Shown: positions 29,517 through 37,151 of the stretch, one piece after another
Layout of the letters: each line of letters starts with the position of its first letter
Numbering within the stretch: the first letter of the stretch is position 1
Origin: Candidatus Woesearchaeota archaeon
GTDB lineage: Archaea; Nanobdellota; Nanobdellia; Woesearchaeales; ARS49
Assembly (NCBI GenBank): GCA_003599055.1
Contig: QZIM01000003.1
Location: forward strand, 1-40,913
Length of the DNA stretch: 40,913 nt
Direction of reading: 5' to 3'
Notes under the pieces: model-generated
The model's database searches: none
Told to the model about the DNA's origin: nothing
Seen by the model: the letters and a program-made list of their open reading frames with translations, nothing else
Translations under genes and position numbers: made by a program

Positions 29517-29546
29517 GTATGAATTATTCATACCTATTTATATAAC
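29517..29546 (-). promoter_or_regulatory. AbrB-PIN-gpsA promoter with 17-bp palindromic operator
   Basis: GTATGAATTATTCATAC (29517-29533) is perfectly symmetric about a central T. The TATA box GTTATATAAATA is at 29535-29546 on minus. The operator fills the TATA-to-start interval. Confidence 0.75.
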
Positions 29547-29566
29547 TTTCGGTTACCGCTCTCGTT

Positions 29567-30643
29567 TTACGCCTTTGCCCGGTATTCCGGAACCCATCCT
29601 TCCTTGTCCTTAAAGAGGCGGGTTGCCGTGATGTTTTTTTCCTGGGTGAGGAAGAATCGGTGGTATCTGCCTGCGGGAATGAGGATGTAGTCTTCGCGTT
29701 CGACTTCGATGCGCACCCAGCGGTCGTCCGAGTCTCGCACATCGAAAATGCCTTCGCCGCCCGTGATGTACCGCACTTCGTCGTCTTGGTGCTTGTGCTC
29801 TCGCTCGAACGCGAAGAGTTTTTCTTCAAGGCCAAGGCGTTCAGCGCGGGGTTTTCGCGCATCAACGTGCAGGCGGTCTTGGTGGAGGTACCCGTCTTCT
29901 GCCCGTTTTGTTTGCAGGAAGGCAATAGGGTCGGTAACGTTGTCAAGGATGATGCCGTTTGCGGCAAGGTGTTGCGGTGAAACAGGGGTTGCCGTGTCCA
30001 AATGGTACGCTTTTGTGTATCGCCGTTGCGGTTTTGAGAGGTCAATGCCGCGCGCGGATTCTTCAAGGGAGATGCGAAAGAGGTAGTCGTAGCATTCTGC
30101 CTGTGTTTTGGCGTGTTCCCACGTGGTGCCCCAAACGTATACGCCGTGCCCGCGGATGAGGACTGCGGTTGTGTTGGGGTTTTGCTCAATGCTTGCGCGA
30201 ACTGCTGCGGCAAGGTCTTTTTCGTGGCTGACGTTCTCAAGGATGGGTACGTGCAGCATATCAAAGACGTCGTAGCCAAGGATTCCTTTTTGCATTTCAA
30301 TGCCGGTGATTTTGAAGCGCTGCTCAACGGTGTGCGTGACGCGTGCTGCGGGGATGCTGTGGTTGTGAATCACCGCTCCTGCATTTGTTCGTTCATAGAT
30401 TGCAAAGAAGATGGGCGCGCACGCGGAGAGTTTGAGCCCTGCGGGCTCGTGAAGTGCTGCGCGTGTTTTCGCGTCGATGGTGAAAATTTCTTCAGGGCGG
30501 ATGCGTTCTTTTTGGACGCCCGATGGTGCAACGTACACCTTGTTTTCATCGCGGATGCTGATGCCGCCGCCGGTGCCGGATACCCAGCCGAGTTGGTAGA
30601 ATTCGCGTCCGAGTTGGCAGATGGTTTCTTGCGGGGTGTTCAT
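29567..30643 (-). CDS. MtnB-MtnD fusion: methylthioribulose-1-P dehydratase plus acireductone dioxygenase
   Basis: 358 residues. Residues 1-215 are a class II aldolase-fold MtnB domain with zinc ligands HNH (93-95) and the His of RGHGVYVWG (166). Residues about 235-350 are a cupin-type MtnD domain with metal ligands His283, His285, Glu289 (EHKHQDDEV) and His328 (AGRYHRF). The pair works in methionine salvage: MtnB dehydrates methylthioribulose 1-phosphate and MtnD oxidises acireductone to the methionine precursor. A similar fusion is known from the ciliate Tetrahymena. The enolase/phosphatase step between them is not encoded nearby. It is leaderless, with TATA at 30665-30675. Confidence 0.9.
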   Translation of the reverse strand: MNTPQETICQLGREFYQLGWVSGTGGGISIRDENKVYVAPSGVQKERIRPEEIFTIDAKTRAALHEPAGLKLSACAPIFFAIYERTNAGAVIHNHSIPAARVTHTVEQRFKITGIEMQKGILGYDVFDMLHVPILENVSHEKDLAAAVRASIEQNPNTTAVLIRGHGVYVWGTTWEHAKTQAECYDYLFRISLEESARGIDLSKPQRRYTKAYHLDTATPVSPQHLAANGIILDNVTDPIAFLQTKRAEDGYLHQDRLHVDARKPRAERLGLEEKLFAFEREHKHQDDEVRYITGGEGIFDVRDSDDRWVRIEVEREDYILIPAGRYHRFFLTQEKNITATRLFKDKEGWVPEYRAKA

Positions 30644-30664
30644 GACGCGCTGACGACAGGCGGT

Positions 30665-30675
30665 GTTTTTTAATG
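30665..30675 (-). promoter_or_regulatory. TATA box of the MtnB-MtnD gene
   Basis: CATTAAAAAAC on minus, 22-32 nt before the ATG at 30643. Confidence 0.55.
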
Positions 30676-30703
30676 TTTTGTGCAAAAATAATTCTTTGGG
30701 GAA

Positions 30704-33700
30704 TCAGCGCACGTCTTTCATTTTTTGTTTGAGGAATTTCGCAATTTCATCGCCCCAGTATTTTGGCACGGTTTTTGCAAAGGTGGCGCAAAGCCAGTGG
30801 GTGGTTTCTTTGCGGAATCCGTCTTTGTCGCCGTCTATCATATGGTACACGTCGTAGCGGATTTGCGGGTCAAGGCGGGCGCGTGCCGCTCCTGCGTTGA
30901 ATTGTTCGATGAGTTTTTGCTTGAGCGCGATTGCGGATTCGTCGTCTTTTTGCGCTTCTTCGCGCCAGAAGTCTTCGTAGCTGAACGGGCTTGTTTTAAG
31001 GTCTGGTTCGATGGTGAAGAGGAAGTTGCGGAGTTCTTCGGGCCAGTCGCGCTCGATTTCGCGCCGGCGTTCGTTGATGCCGGCGAGGAATTGGGGGTCG
31101 ATGCCTCGTCGCTCTCCGGAAATGATGCGGATGAGTTCTGCTTTGACGTGGGCGGGCGCGTGAAGGGCGCGTGTTTCATCAAGGAGTTTTTGCTTAAGTT
31201 CGGTGTGTTCCTGCTGGGCGCGTGCAAGGTAGTCGCGAGCGGAGATGGGGGCCGCGTTTCGCCCGTTGATTCGCTCAAGGATTTGCGCGTGCATTCTGCG
31301 CAAAAATTCGTATTTGTCTTCGATACGCAGGACGTCAATGTAGCCGAGGAGCGCAAGGGTGAGGGCAAAGGGCGAGGGGAGTTCTGTTTTGATTTCGGTG
31401 ACTTTTGTTTTGCCGCTTGCGATGTGTTCAAGGACGCGTTTTGCGTTGTGGATGTCCATCAGGTCTTCGAGGCATTCGCGTTTTGCTTCGCGCAGGATGC
31501 AGAAGTTTTGGTCGATGCGCTTAAGGGCGCTCATCAGTATCATCGAGCTGACTTGCTGTTTTCCGACGCGTTTTGTGCGGCCAAGGTAGTTGCGCAGTAT
31601 CAGGAATGAGCGGGTTGCGCAGTGGCGGAATCTGCGCTTGTAGACTTCGCTGTTTTCGATTGCCTGTCCCATGACAAGTTCGAGCTTGTCGGGCTTGAGG
31701 AGTTTGAATGCGCCGGTTGCGTTGGCGCTGCCGCTGATGCTAAAGCCGTTGTCGTTGATTGCGATTTCAACGTCTTTGTGCTGGGTTTTGGCGATGGCAA
31801 GGGCGACTGCGCGCGAGAGGCAGTCATTCACGCGCCGTCCGTAGAGCGTGTGAAAGATGGTTTTGGGTTCGCGGCCGTCGCTGGTTCGTTCGATGAGGAT
31901 GTGGTTGTCTGCGGGCAGGTGTCCTGCGTAGTCGTATTGTTCTTTGGCGTAGGAATATATTGCTTCGGCTGCGCGTTCATCGACTTTAAGATACGTGTGG
32001 ATGAATGCAAGCGCTTCTGCCTTGCTTTTGCGCAAGGTGAACTGTTCAAGGAGGTGCCTGCGGAGTTTGCCGATTTCAAGGGCGAGGTCAAAGCTTAAGG
32101 GGAGTTGTTCGCTTGCCCATCTTGGGACGGTGGGCGGGCGGTTGACGGACGCGGTGACTTGCGCGACGGTTCCTCTTGTGTATTTGAAGAGGTAGGTTTC
32201 GCCGCCGAGGACAAAGACGTCGCCGGGCTTGAGCCGTTCAACAAAGTTTTCGTCGAGCTGGCCGACGGTTTGCGTGCCGACTTTGACGGTGACGAATGTT
32301 TCGTCGGGGATGGTGCCGAGGTTGGTGAGGTAGATGACTCTTCCGAGTTTTCCGCGTTTTCCGAACGTGCCGTTTTCGCGCCAGATGCGTGCGTAGACGT
32401 GGCGGTCTTCGAGTTCTGCGTATTCGCCTGCAAGGTAGGAAAGAACGTTGTTGAAGTCGTCCAGTGAGAGGGTTTCATAACAGGCGCTTTTCGTGAGAAT
32501 CTGAAAGGCGTCTTGCTCGTTCCAGGTTTGCTCAAGGCTCATTCCGATGATGTGTTGTGAGAGGACGTCAAGGGCGTTTCGGGGGAGGTGGATGGTGTCT
32601 ATTTTTTTGTGGATGGCGGAGCGGAGGAGGACTGCGCATTCGATGAGGTCGTCGCGGTCCGTGACAATGATGCGTGCTTTGACGGTTTCGTGGAGCTTGT
32701 GCCCGCTTCTGCCTGCGCGCTGCAGGAAGCGCGCGACGGATTTGGGCGAGCCAAGGCAAAGGACGAGGTCGATGTAGCCGATGTCGATGCCGAGTTCAAG
32801 GGAGGTGCTGCACGCAACTGCCTTAAGTTCCCCGTTGCGCAGGCGCTCTTCGATGGAGTGGCGGGCGTCGCGGCTCATGCTGCCGTGGTGCGCGCCGATT
32901 TTGCCGTCGTATTTTCCGGGGTATTTGTGCTTGAGGTGGTCGATGACGCGTTCTGTTGCCGCGCGGGTGTTGGTGAAGATGAGCGTTGTTCTGTGGGCAG
33001 AAATGAGTTCGTCGATGAGTTGGTAGGTTTTGTGGTGGATTTCTGCGTGGGTGGTTTCGATGAGGTCGGGGACGGGTGAGATGACTTGAAAGTCAAGACT
33101 TTTAAGGAATTGGACGTCAATGATTTGGCAGGGGCGGTTTTTGCCGGCAAGATAGTGCGCAACTGCGTCAAGGGGTGAGACGGTTGCGGAAAGGCCGATG
33201 CGGCAAAGTGCGGGCGAGAGAAGCTGGAGTCGTTCAACGCTTAAGCTCAGGTGGACGCCGCGCTTGTTGTCGGCAAGTGCGTGGATTTCGTCGATGATGA
33301 GCCAGTCGACTGAGCGGAGGTGTTCGCGGAATTTGATGCTGGAGAGGAGGATGGCGAGGCTTTCGGGGGTCGTGATGAGGATGTGCGGGGCTTTTGCCGT
33401 CATTGCCGCGCGTTCTGTTTGGGTGGTGTCTCCGGTGCGAACGCCGACGCGGATGCCAAGGGGCTTGCCTGCGATTGCCTCGATTTGCGCAAGGGGTTCG
33501 CGCAAATTTTTGCTGATGTCGTTGGAGAGCGCTTTGAGGGGTGAGATGTAGATTGCATAGACTTTGTCCTCAAGGATTCCTTTTTCTGCGCTGTCAACAA
33601 GTTCGTTGAGGATGGAGAGGAAGCCGGTGAGTGTTTTGGTGGCGCCTGTTGGGGCGGAAATGAGCGTGTTTTTGCGCGCGTGAATTTCCGGAACGCCAAA

Positions 33701-33826
33701 GAGTTGGGGGAGGGAAAAGGAGGGGAAGCGGGAGAAGAACCATTGCTTGACGGTTGGGTTAAGGAGCGCAGTGACTGTCTCGGGCGCGTCGGGGTTTTCT
33801 TTTCGGGGATACTTTTTAGCTTCCAT
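30704..33826 (-). CDS. lhr: Lhr-type superfamily 2 DNA/RNA helicase
   Basis: 1040 residues from the ATG at 33826. RecA domain 1 has SAPTGATKT at 57-65, SPLKAL, TTPESLAILL and DEIH at 179-182 with HALADNKRGVHLSLSVERL. RecA domain 2 has CSTSLELGIDIGYIDLVLCLG and FLQRAGRSGHK. A winged helix and the Lhr-core C-terminal domain follow. Lhr proteins translocate 3' to 5' and act in DNA repair. Oddly, the Walker A has Thr63 where Gly normally precedes the catalytic Lys64. A TATA box at 33878-33886 predicts a start near 33859, so an in-frame GTG there could add 11 residues. Confidence 0.92.
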   Translation of the reverse strand: MEAKKYPRKENPDAPETVTALLNPTVKQWFFSRFPSFSLPQLFGVPEIHARKNTLISAPTGATKTLTGFLSILNELVDSAEKGILEDKVYAIYISPLKALSNDISKNLREPLAQIEAIAGKPLGIRVGVRTGDTTQTERAAMTAKAPHILITTPESLAILLSSIKFREHLRSVDWLIIDEIHALADNKRGVHLSLSVERLQLLSPALCRIGLSATVSPLDAVAHYLAGKNRPCQIIDVQFLKSLDFQVISPVPDLIETTHAEIHHKTYQLIDELISAHRTTLIFTNTRAATERVIDHLKHKYPGKYDGKIGAHHGSMSRDARHSIEERLRNGELKAVACSTSLELGIDIGYIDLVLCLGSPKSVARFLQRAGRSGHKLHETVKARIIVTDRDDLIECAVLLRSAIHKKIDTIHLPRNALDVLSQHIIGMSLEQTWNEQDAFQILTKSACYETLSLDDFNNVLSYLAGEYAELEDRHVYARIWRENGTFGKRGKLGRVIYLTNLGTIPDETFVTVKVGTQTVGQLDENFVERLKPGDVFVLGGETYLFKYTRGTVAQVTASVNRPPTVPRWASEQLPLSFDLALEIGKLRRHLLEQFTLRKSKAEALAFIHTYLKVDERAAEAIYSYAKEQYDYAGHLPADNHILIERTSDGREPKTIFHTLYGRRVNDCLSRAVALAIAKTQHKDVEIAINDNGFSISGSANATGAFKLLKPDKLELVMGQAIENSEVYKRRFRHCATRSFLILRNYLGRTKRVGKQQVSSMILMSALKRIDQNFCILREAKRECLEDLMDIHNAKRVLEHIASGKTKVTEIKTELPSPFALTLALLGYIDVLRIEDKYEFLRRMHAQILERINGRNAAPISARDYLARAQQEHTELKQKLLDETRALHAPAHVKAELIRIISGERRGIDPQFLAGINERRREIERDWPEELRNFLFTIEPDLKTSPFSYEDFWREEAQKDDESAIALKQKLIEQFNAGAARARLDPQIRYDVYHMIDGDKDGFRKETTHWLCATFAKTVPKYWGDEIAKFLKQKMKDVR

Positions 33827-33877
33827 ATTGAAAATAATTAAGAGTGTTTCATCTTGCACCCAAAACATCGTGCACAG

Positions 33878-33886
33878 ATTATAAGC
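33878..33886 (-). promoter_or_regulatory. lhr TATA box
   Basis: GCTTATAAT on minus; it predicts transcription start near 33857-33860, at the alternative GTG start. Confidence 0.5.
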
Positions 33887-33935
33887 TTTGCGGCAATCAC
33901 CGACCAGTGAAAGCAACTCCTGCACCATATAAACA

Positions 33936-33944
33936 TTTATAAAT
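33936..33944 (+). promoter_or_regulatory. TATA box of the 33969 gene
   Basis: TTTATAAAT, 25-33 nt before the ATG. Confidence 0.65.
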
Positions 33945-33968
33945 AACCGCGCAGGGTTTGCGCAAGTT

Positions 33969-34307
33969 ATGAAAACCGTTTATGTGAACGCGACCGATGA
34001 CCGAACGTGGTATCGGGTGGAGTACGCGCAAGGGGAAGAGCGCGCGCAGGTGCGGGTCTGCGCGGACTGGCGCGAGGTTCCTGCGCCAAAGCTCGAGAAC
34101 CTTACGCAGATGGGTTATGAGCTTATGCTGATGTGCCGCAATCTTAAGGCGCAAAAATTGAATCCTGATGTGGAACTGAAAGTTTCTCACGTTCCGGAAA
34201 ATCCGGGGATGTTGTTTTTGTATTGTGCGCTGATGGCGCATTTGCAGCGAAGCGCTGAGCGCTTGCCTAAGGAAAACAGCAATGCAACAAGGGACTCTTA
34301 CGATTGA
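33969..34307 (+). CDS. Unknown protein, first of a two-gene unit
   Basis: 112 residues beginning MKTVYVNATDDRTWYRVEYA; mixed alpha/beta, with one Cys in VRVCADW, one in MLMCRNL and one in LYCALM. No family recognised. It overlaps the next gene by 26 bases, so the two are co-translated. Confidence 0.65.
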   Translation: MKTVYVNATDDRTWYRVEYAQGEERAQVRVCADWREVPAPKLENLTQMGYELMLMCRNLKAQKLNPDVELKVSHVPENPGMLFLYCALMAHLQRSAERLPKENSNATRDSYD

Positions 34308-34932
34308 TTGCAAAATTGTTCGCCCGCCGGAAACGGTGAGCGAATACGAAATTGTTGAGAACCGTCGCGTGCTTCGGGTAAGAAAGGATGTTCCGGTAAG
34401 CGAGCAGCAGGTGCGGTTGGTGGCAAGCCCGTTTCCGAACCGAGTCTTTGGCGCAGGTGATGCCGCTCCAAAGGGCTGGCAGGGCGCGTATGCTGAACTT
34501 CTTGATGACTTGCTTTATCGGCTGGATGGCCCGTTGGTTGCGGTGCGCTGGACTCCTGTTCCCGTCGGGGTAAAGAAGTACACTGCTTTTCTTGAAGGGA
34601 GCGCCATGCGCCAGTTAAGCGACCAGGTAAAAAAGGAGGCGGGTGATTTGCGTGACCGCGTCTCGAGGCAGTCAGGCGGCCAGTATCTCACGCGGCTGTT
34701 GTTGGCGGATGAGAAGTTCGGGCTGGAAGAAGTGCTGTCGGACCCGAAAATGAAGGAACACGCAGGAGCGGGCTATATGCGTGCCGGGCTTCACGTCCTA
34801 AGCGAGCTGGTTGAGGAGAATGAGGCAGAGCTTGCCGTGCTGTACGCTGCAATGCTGAGGAGCAGGGCGCATTTGTCATACGGTACGGCAAAACGGCAAT
34901 GGTCTGAAATTCTAAAGGTTTTACAGCGTTGA
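34282..34932 (+). CDS. Unknown protein, second of a two-gene unit
   Basis: 216 residues beginning MQQGTLTIDCKIVRPPETVS; the second half is helical and charged. No membrane segment or known motif. It starts inside the previous gene with AAGGA about ten bases upstream, and its 3' end overlaps the convergent M50 protease gene by 12 bases. Confidence 0.65.
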   Translation: MQQGTLTIDCKIVRPPETVSEYEIVENRRVLRVRKDVPVSEQQVRLVASPFPNRVFGAGDAAPKGWQGAYAELLDDLLYRLDGPLVAVRWTPVPVGVKKYTAFLEGSAMRQLSDQVKKEAGDLRDRVSRQSGGQYLTRLLLADEKFGLEEVLSDPKMKEHAGAGYMRAGLHVLSELVEENEAELAVLYAAMLRSRAHLSYGTAKRQWSEILKVLQR

Positions 34933-35481
34933 TGCAAGAAAGAGCCCGCCGGCGAGGGCTAAGCTGATTGCCCAAGCGATTTTGTTCCATTGGAAAACCG
35001 CGTGTCCGTCAAATGGCGGGAACGGTATTAAGTTGAAGACGGCAAGGAGCGCGTTGATGTGGAACCCGAGTGTTCCGATTGCGGCAATGGGGAAAAACGG
35101 GGTTAATGCCCAAAAAAAGAGCGCAAGGGCAACATTGGTGAGCGGTCCTGCGAGCGCGATTTGTCCGTGTTGGTTGTGGCTTGCGCCGCGTATCCAAACT
35201 CCTCCTGGCGCAGCAAGGATAAAGCCGGTGAAACTGAGCAGCACTCCGAGGAGGAGCATTTGGTCGTTGGCTTTGAATTCCGCATAGCAGCGGTGTTTTT
35301 GCGCGACAAACTTGTGCGCGAGTTCGTGCAAAAGAAACCCGACTCCCGCGGTGGCAAGGGTGATGGGTAAAATGAGGAGCATTCCTTTCCAGCCGCCAAG
35401 GGCGATTGCGAACATAATGCTGACAAGGAGCCACGCTTTTGCGATTTCTTTTATTTCAATTCCGGTGAACCGATTTAGCAT
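34921..35481 (-). CDS. M50-family site-2-type membrane metalloprotease
   Basis: 186 residues with about five membrane helices. HELAH at 52-56 (FLLHELAHKFVA) gives two zinc His ligands and the catalytic Glu; NLIPFPPFDGH with Asp158 gives the third ligand. GPLTNVALAL is also typical. No PDZ or CBS domain is present, so it is a minimal core enzyme, likely cleaving membrane-bound regulators or signal peptides. It overlaps the upstream secreted-protein gene by seven bases. Confidence 0.88.
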   Translation of the reverse strand: MLNRFTGIEIKEIAKAWLLVSIMFAIALGGWKGMLLILPITLATAGVGFLLHELAHKFVAQKHRCYAEFKANDQMLLLGVLLSFTGFILAAPGGVWIRGASHNQHGQIALAGPLTNVALALFFWALTPFFPIAAIGTLGFHINALLAVFNLIPFPPFDGHAVFQWNKIAWAISLALAGGLFLASTL

Positions 35482-36002
35482 AAGCTCACCGTGTGTTCCA
35501 GATAATTGATTGCGGAAATGGGTTCGCGCGTGGAGAGGAAGACTGCCTGGTCAAAGTACCATTTCGCGTCAGGCGTGCAGGTTCTGTGTGAAAGGGTGTA
35601 GTTGCCAAGGCGCACGTTTTGGGCGGTGATGTTTGCGGCTATTGCTGCGGCCTGTGTCTTTAAGGCAGGAGAGCAGGGCGTATTTGGGTGTTGCATATCT
35701 GATAGGTGCTGAAGGAGGGTTCGTTCGTTGATGTAATAGCCGGGGTTGCCGGAAAGTCCGGTTGGCGTGTAGTAGCGTTCGTCCGCGCCAAGGCGCAGGT
35801 ATTGGTCTATTGTGCGGATGTACGCGCGGCATTCCGCGTCAATTCTGCCGTAGAAGGGCGAGCGGGCGAGTTGCAGCCGTTCAAGGCGGATTATCGCAAG
35901 GTCGTGGGTGACGTCTCCTGTTGCCGTGTTAAAGTTGATGAGTTCTGCGAGCAGGAGTAAGGGGAGTAAGAAAAGGAACAGGAAGATGAGCTCTTTTTTC
36001 AT
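35475..36002 (-). CDS. Secreted or N-anchored protein in operon with the M50 protease
   Basis: 175 residues. The hydrophobic N-terminus (MKKELIFLFLFLLPLLLLAE) is a signal peptide or anchor; the remainder is helical and carries four Cys (AECRAY, NTPCSP, HRTCTP and the last residue). No family recognised. It is leaderless with TATA at 36023-36034. Coupling to the M50 protease suggests a substrate, inhibitor or partner of it. Confidence 0.72.
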   Translation of the reverse strand: MKKELIFLFLFLLPLLLLAELINFNTATGDVTHDLAIIRLERLQLARSPFYGRIDAECRAYIRTIDQYLRLGADERYYTPTGLSGNPGYYINERTLLQHLSDMQHPNTPCSPALKTQAAAIAANITAQNVRLGNYTLSHRTCTPDAKWYFDQAVFLSTREPISAINYLEHTVSLC

Positions 36003-36022
36003 TGTTGCTCTTTATGAATCGG

Positions 36023-36034
36023 AGTTTAAAAAAC
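36023..36034 (-). promoter_or_regulatory. TATA box of the 36002 gene
   Basis: GGTTTTTTAAAC on minus, 21-32 nt before the ATG. Confidence 0.55.
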
Positions 36035-36064
36035 CTTGTGCGATGAAAACAAAGGGCTGGTTTT

Positions 36065-36162
36065 GGCAACTGAAAACTGAGCACTGAAAACCAATAACAA
36101 ACCACCAACCACAAACCACCAACTACAAACTACCAACCACCAACTACAAGCCACCGACTACC
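36065..36162. repeat. Heptamer array 3 (14 units, GANAACT grading into AACYACM)
   Basis: Fourteen consecutive heptamers: GGCAACT, GAAAACT, GAGCACT, GAAAACC, AATAACA, AACCACC, AACCACA, AACCACC, AACTACA, AACTACC, AACCACC, AACTACA, AGCCACC, GACTACC. The array ends one base before the stop codon of the minus-strand gene 36164-36430. It is the longest and cleanest of the three arrays. Confidence 0.92.
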
Positions 36163-36163
36163 A

Positions 36164-36430
36164 TCAAAGTCCAAACGCCTGCGTGAACTCTTTCACTTTT
36201 GCAAAGTCTGCGACAAACTTGCGTCCTTCGTCGGTTATTTCGTAGTGCATTTTGCCTTTGTGTTCGGTTTGTGCAAGGAGTTTTCGCTGCATAAGTTCGT
36301 CAATGTACACTTTCATTCGTTGGTGTGATAAATTACTTTTGTAGAGGAGGTGGGTGGGGAGGATTCTGCCTCCTTTGTCAAGTGCGGCCTTGAGCATATC
36401 ATACACGATGTCGATTTTTGCGCGTTTCAT
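36164..36430 (-). CDS. Archaeal winged-helix regulator (HTH_45-like)
   Basis: 88 residues that match the small archaeal winged-helix type: DIVYDMLKAALDKGGRILPT, LLYKSNLSHQRMKVYIDELM, then KLLAQTEHKGKMHYEITDEGR with the GxxYxITxxG wing. It should bind DNA as a dimer. Its ATG lies inside the upstream membrane-protein gene (32-base overlap), so the pair is co-translated and may form a membrane sensor with a cytoplasmic regulator. Heptamer array 3 follows its stop codon. Confidence 0.85.
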   Translation of the reverse strand: MKRAKIDIVYDMLKAALDKGGRILPTHLLYKSNLSHQRMKVYIDELMQRKLLAQTEHKGKMHYEITDEGRKFVADFAKVKEFTQAFGL

Positions 36431-37103
36431 TGGTGACCAGCCGGGTGCGAAGGAGTGCAAAGAGGAGGAACAGGTAGCCAAGTGCCTGGGTGACGTGTGC
36501 CGTGACGAAGAGCGTGTTCCACCAGTCGCCGGGGAGGATGTAGAATCCTTGGATGAGGAATTGTATTTGTGCTGCGGCAAGGAGTCCGAACGCTTCGAAA
36601 ACGAGGGATGAGCTGCGCGTTTTGACCTGTCGGTGATTTTGGTAGTAGGCAAAGGTGATGAACGCAAGGAAAATGAAGGAGAGCCCGTAGAAGCTGCGGT
36701 AGTAGCTTCCTGAAAGGAGCAGTCCCGGGATGAGGGTCATAAAGAGGAGGGCTGCGATGCGCTTGTCTGAAATTTTGTGCGTGATGCAGACTAAGATGAT
36801 GTATGCGATGAACGCGAGCATGATGTGAATGACGTAGCCTGCAAAGAAAATGAGTGCTGCAGTTGTTTCGCTGAGTGTGATGAAGATGCCGCGAAGGAGC
36901 GAGTCTGCGATGCTGCGGGAGAGGAAGCTGAGGGTTAAGAGTCCTAAGCTGAGGGTGAAGTAGCCGTGCCTGCGTTCTTGGGTGGCGCAGTACGTGCGGT
37001 AGCTTGCAAGGGTGACAAGGAGCGCGATGAATGCGGCAAGGGCTTCGAGTGCTGCGTCTACGCCAAGGAACCAGGATGGCCCGTGCAGGTAGACGTTTAT
37101 CAT
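36399..37103 (-). CDS. Seven-helix membrane protein coupled to winged-helix regulator
   Basis: 234 residues with seven predicted membrane helices (first near ALEALAAFIALLVTLASY, last near LGYLFLLFALL) and a basic C-terminus (NETRKNRHRV). No catalytic motif; I recognise the pattern of archaeal 7TM proteins next to small HTH genes but no named function. The ATG at 37103 lies 24-33 nt from the TATA box at 37127-37136. Confidence 0.78.
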   Translation of the reverse strand: MINVYLHGPSWFLGVDAALEALAAFIALLVTLASYRTYCATQERRHGYFTLSLGLLTLSFLSRSIADSLLRGIFITLSETTAALIFFAGYVIHIMLAFIAYIILVCITHKISDKRIAALLFMTLIPGLLLSGSYYRSFYGLSFIFLAFITFAYYQNHRQVKTRSSSLVFEAFGLLAAAQIQFLIQGFYILPGDWWNTLFVTAHVTQALGYLFLLFALLRTRLVTNETRKNRHRV

Positions 37104-37126
37104 GTGTTGCCATGCGTTTTTGACCC

Positions 37127-37136
37127 CTTTTAAACT
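37127..37136 (-). promoter_or_regulatory. TATA box of the 37103 gene
   Basis: AGTTTAAAAG on minus, between the dnaJ stop and the ATG. Confidence 0.6.
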
Positions 37137-37151
37137 TTATGAACGGCGGCC

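Noticed and set aside
30725-31609. 294-codon plus-strand frame opposite lhr
   Set aside because: Fully antisense to the helicase; composition rich in Phe, Cys and Val as expected for a shadow frame.
34282-34307. Overlap of the two unknown genes as a frameshifted single gene
   Set aside because: Each frame has its own good start context and the proteins do not continue one fold; translational coupling is simpler.
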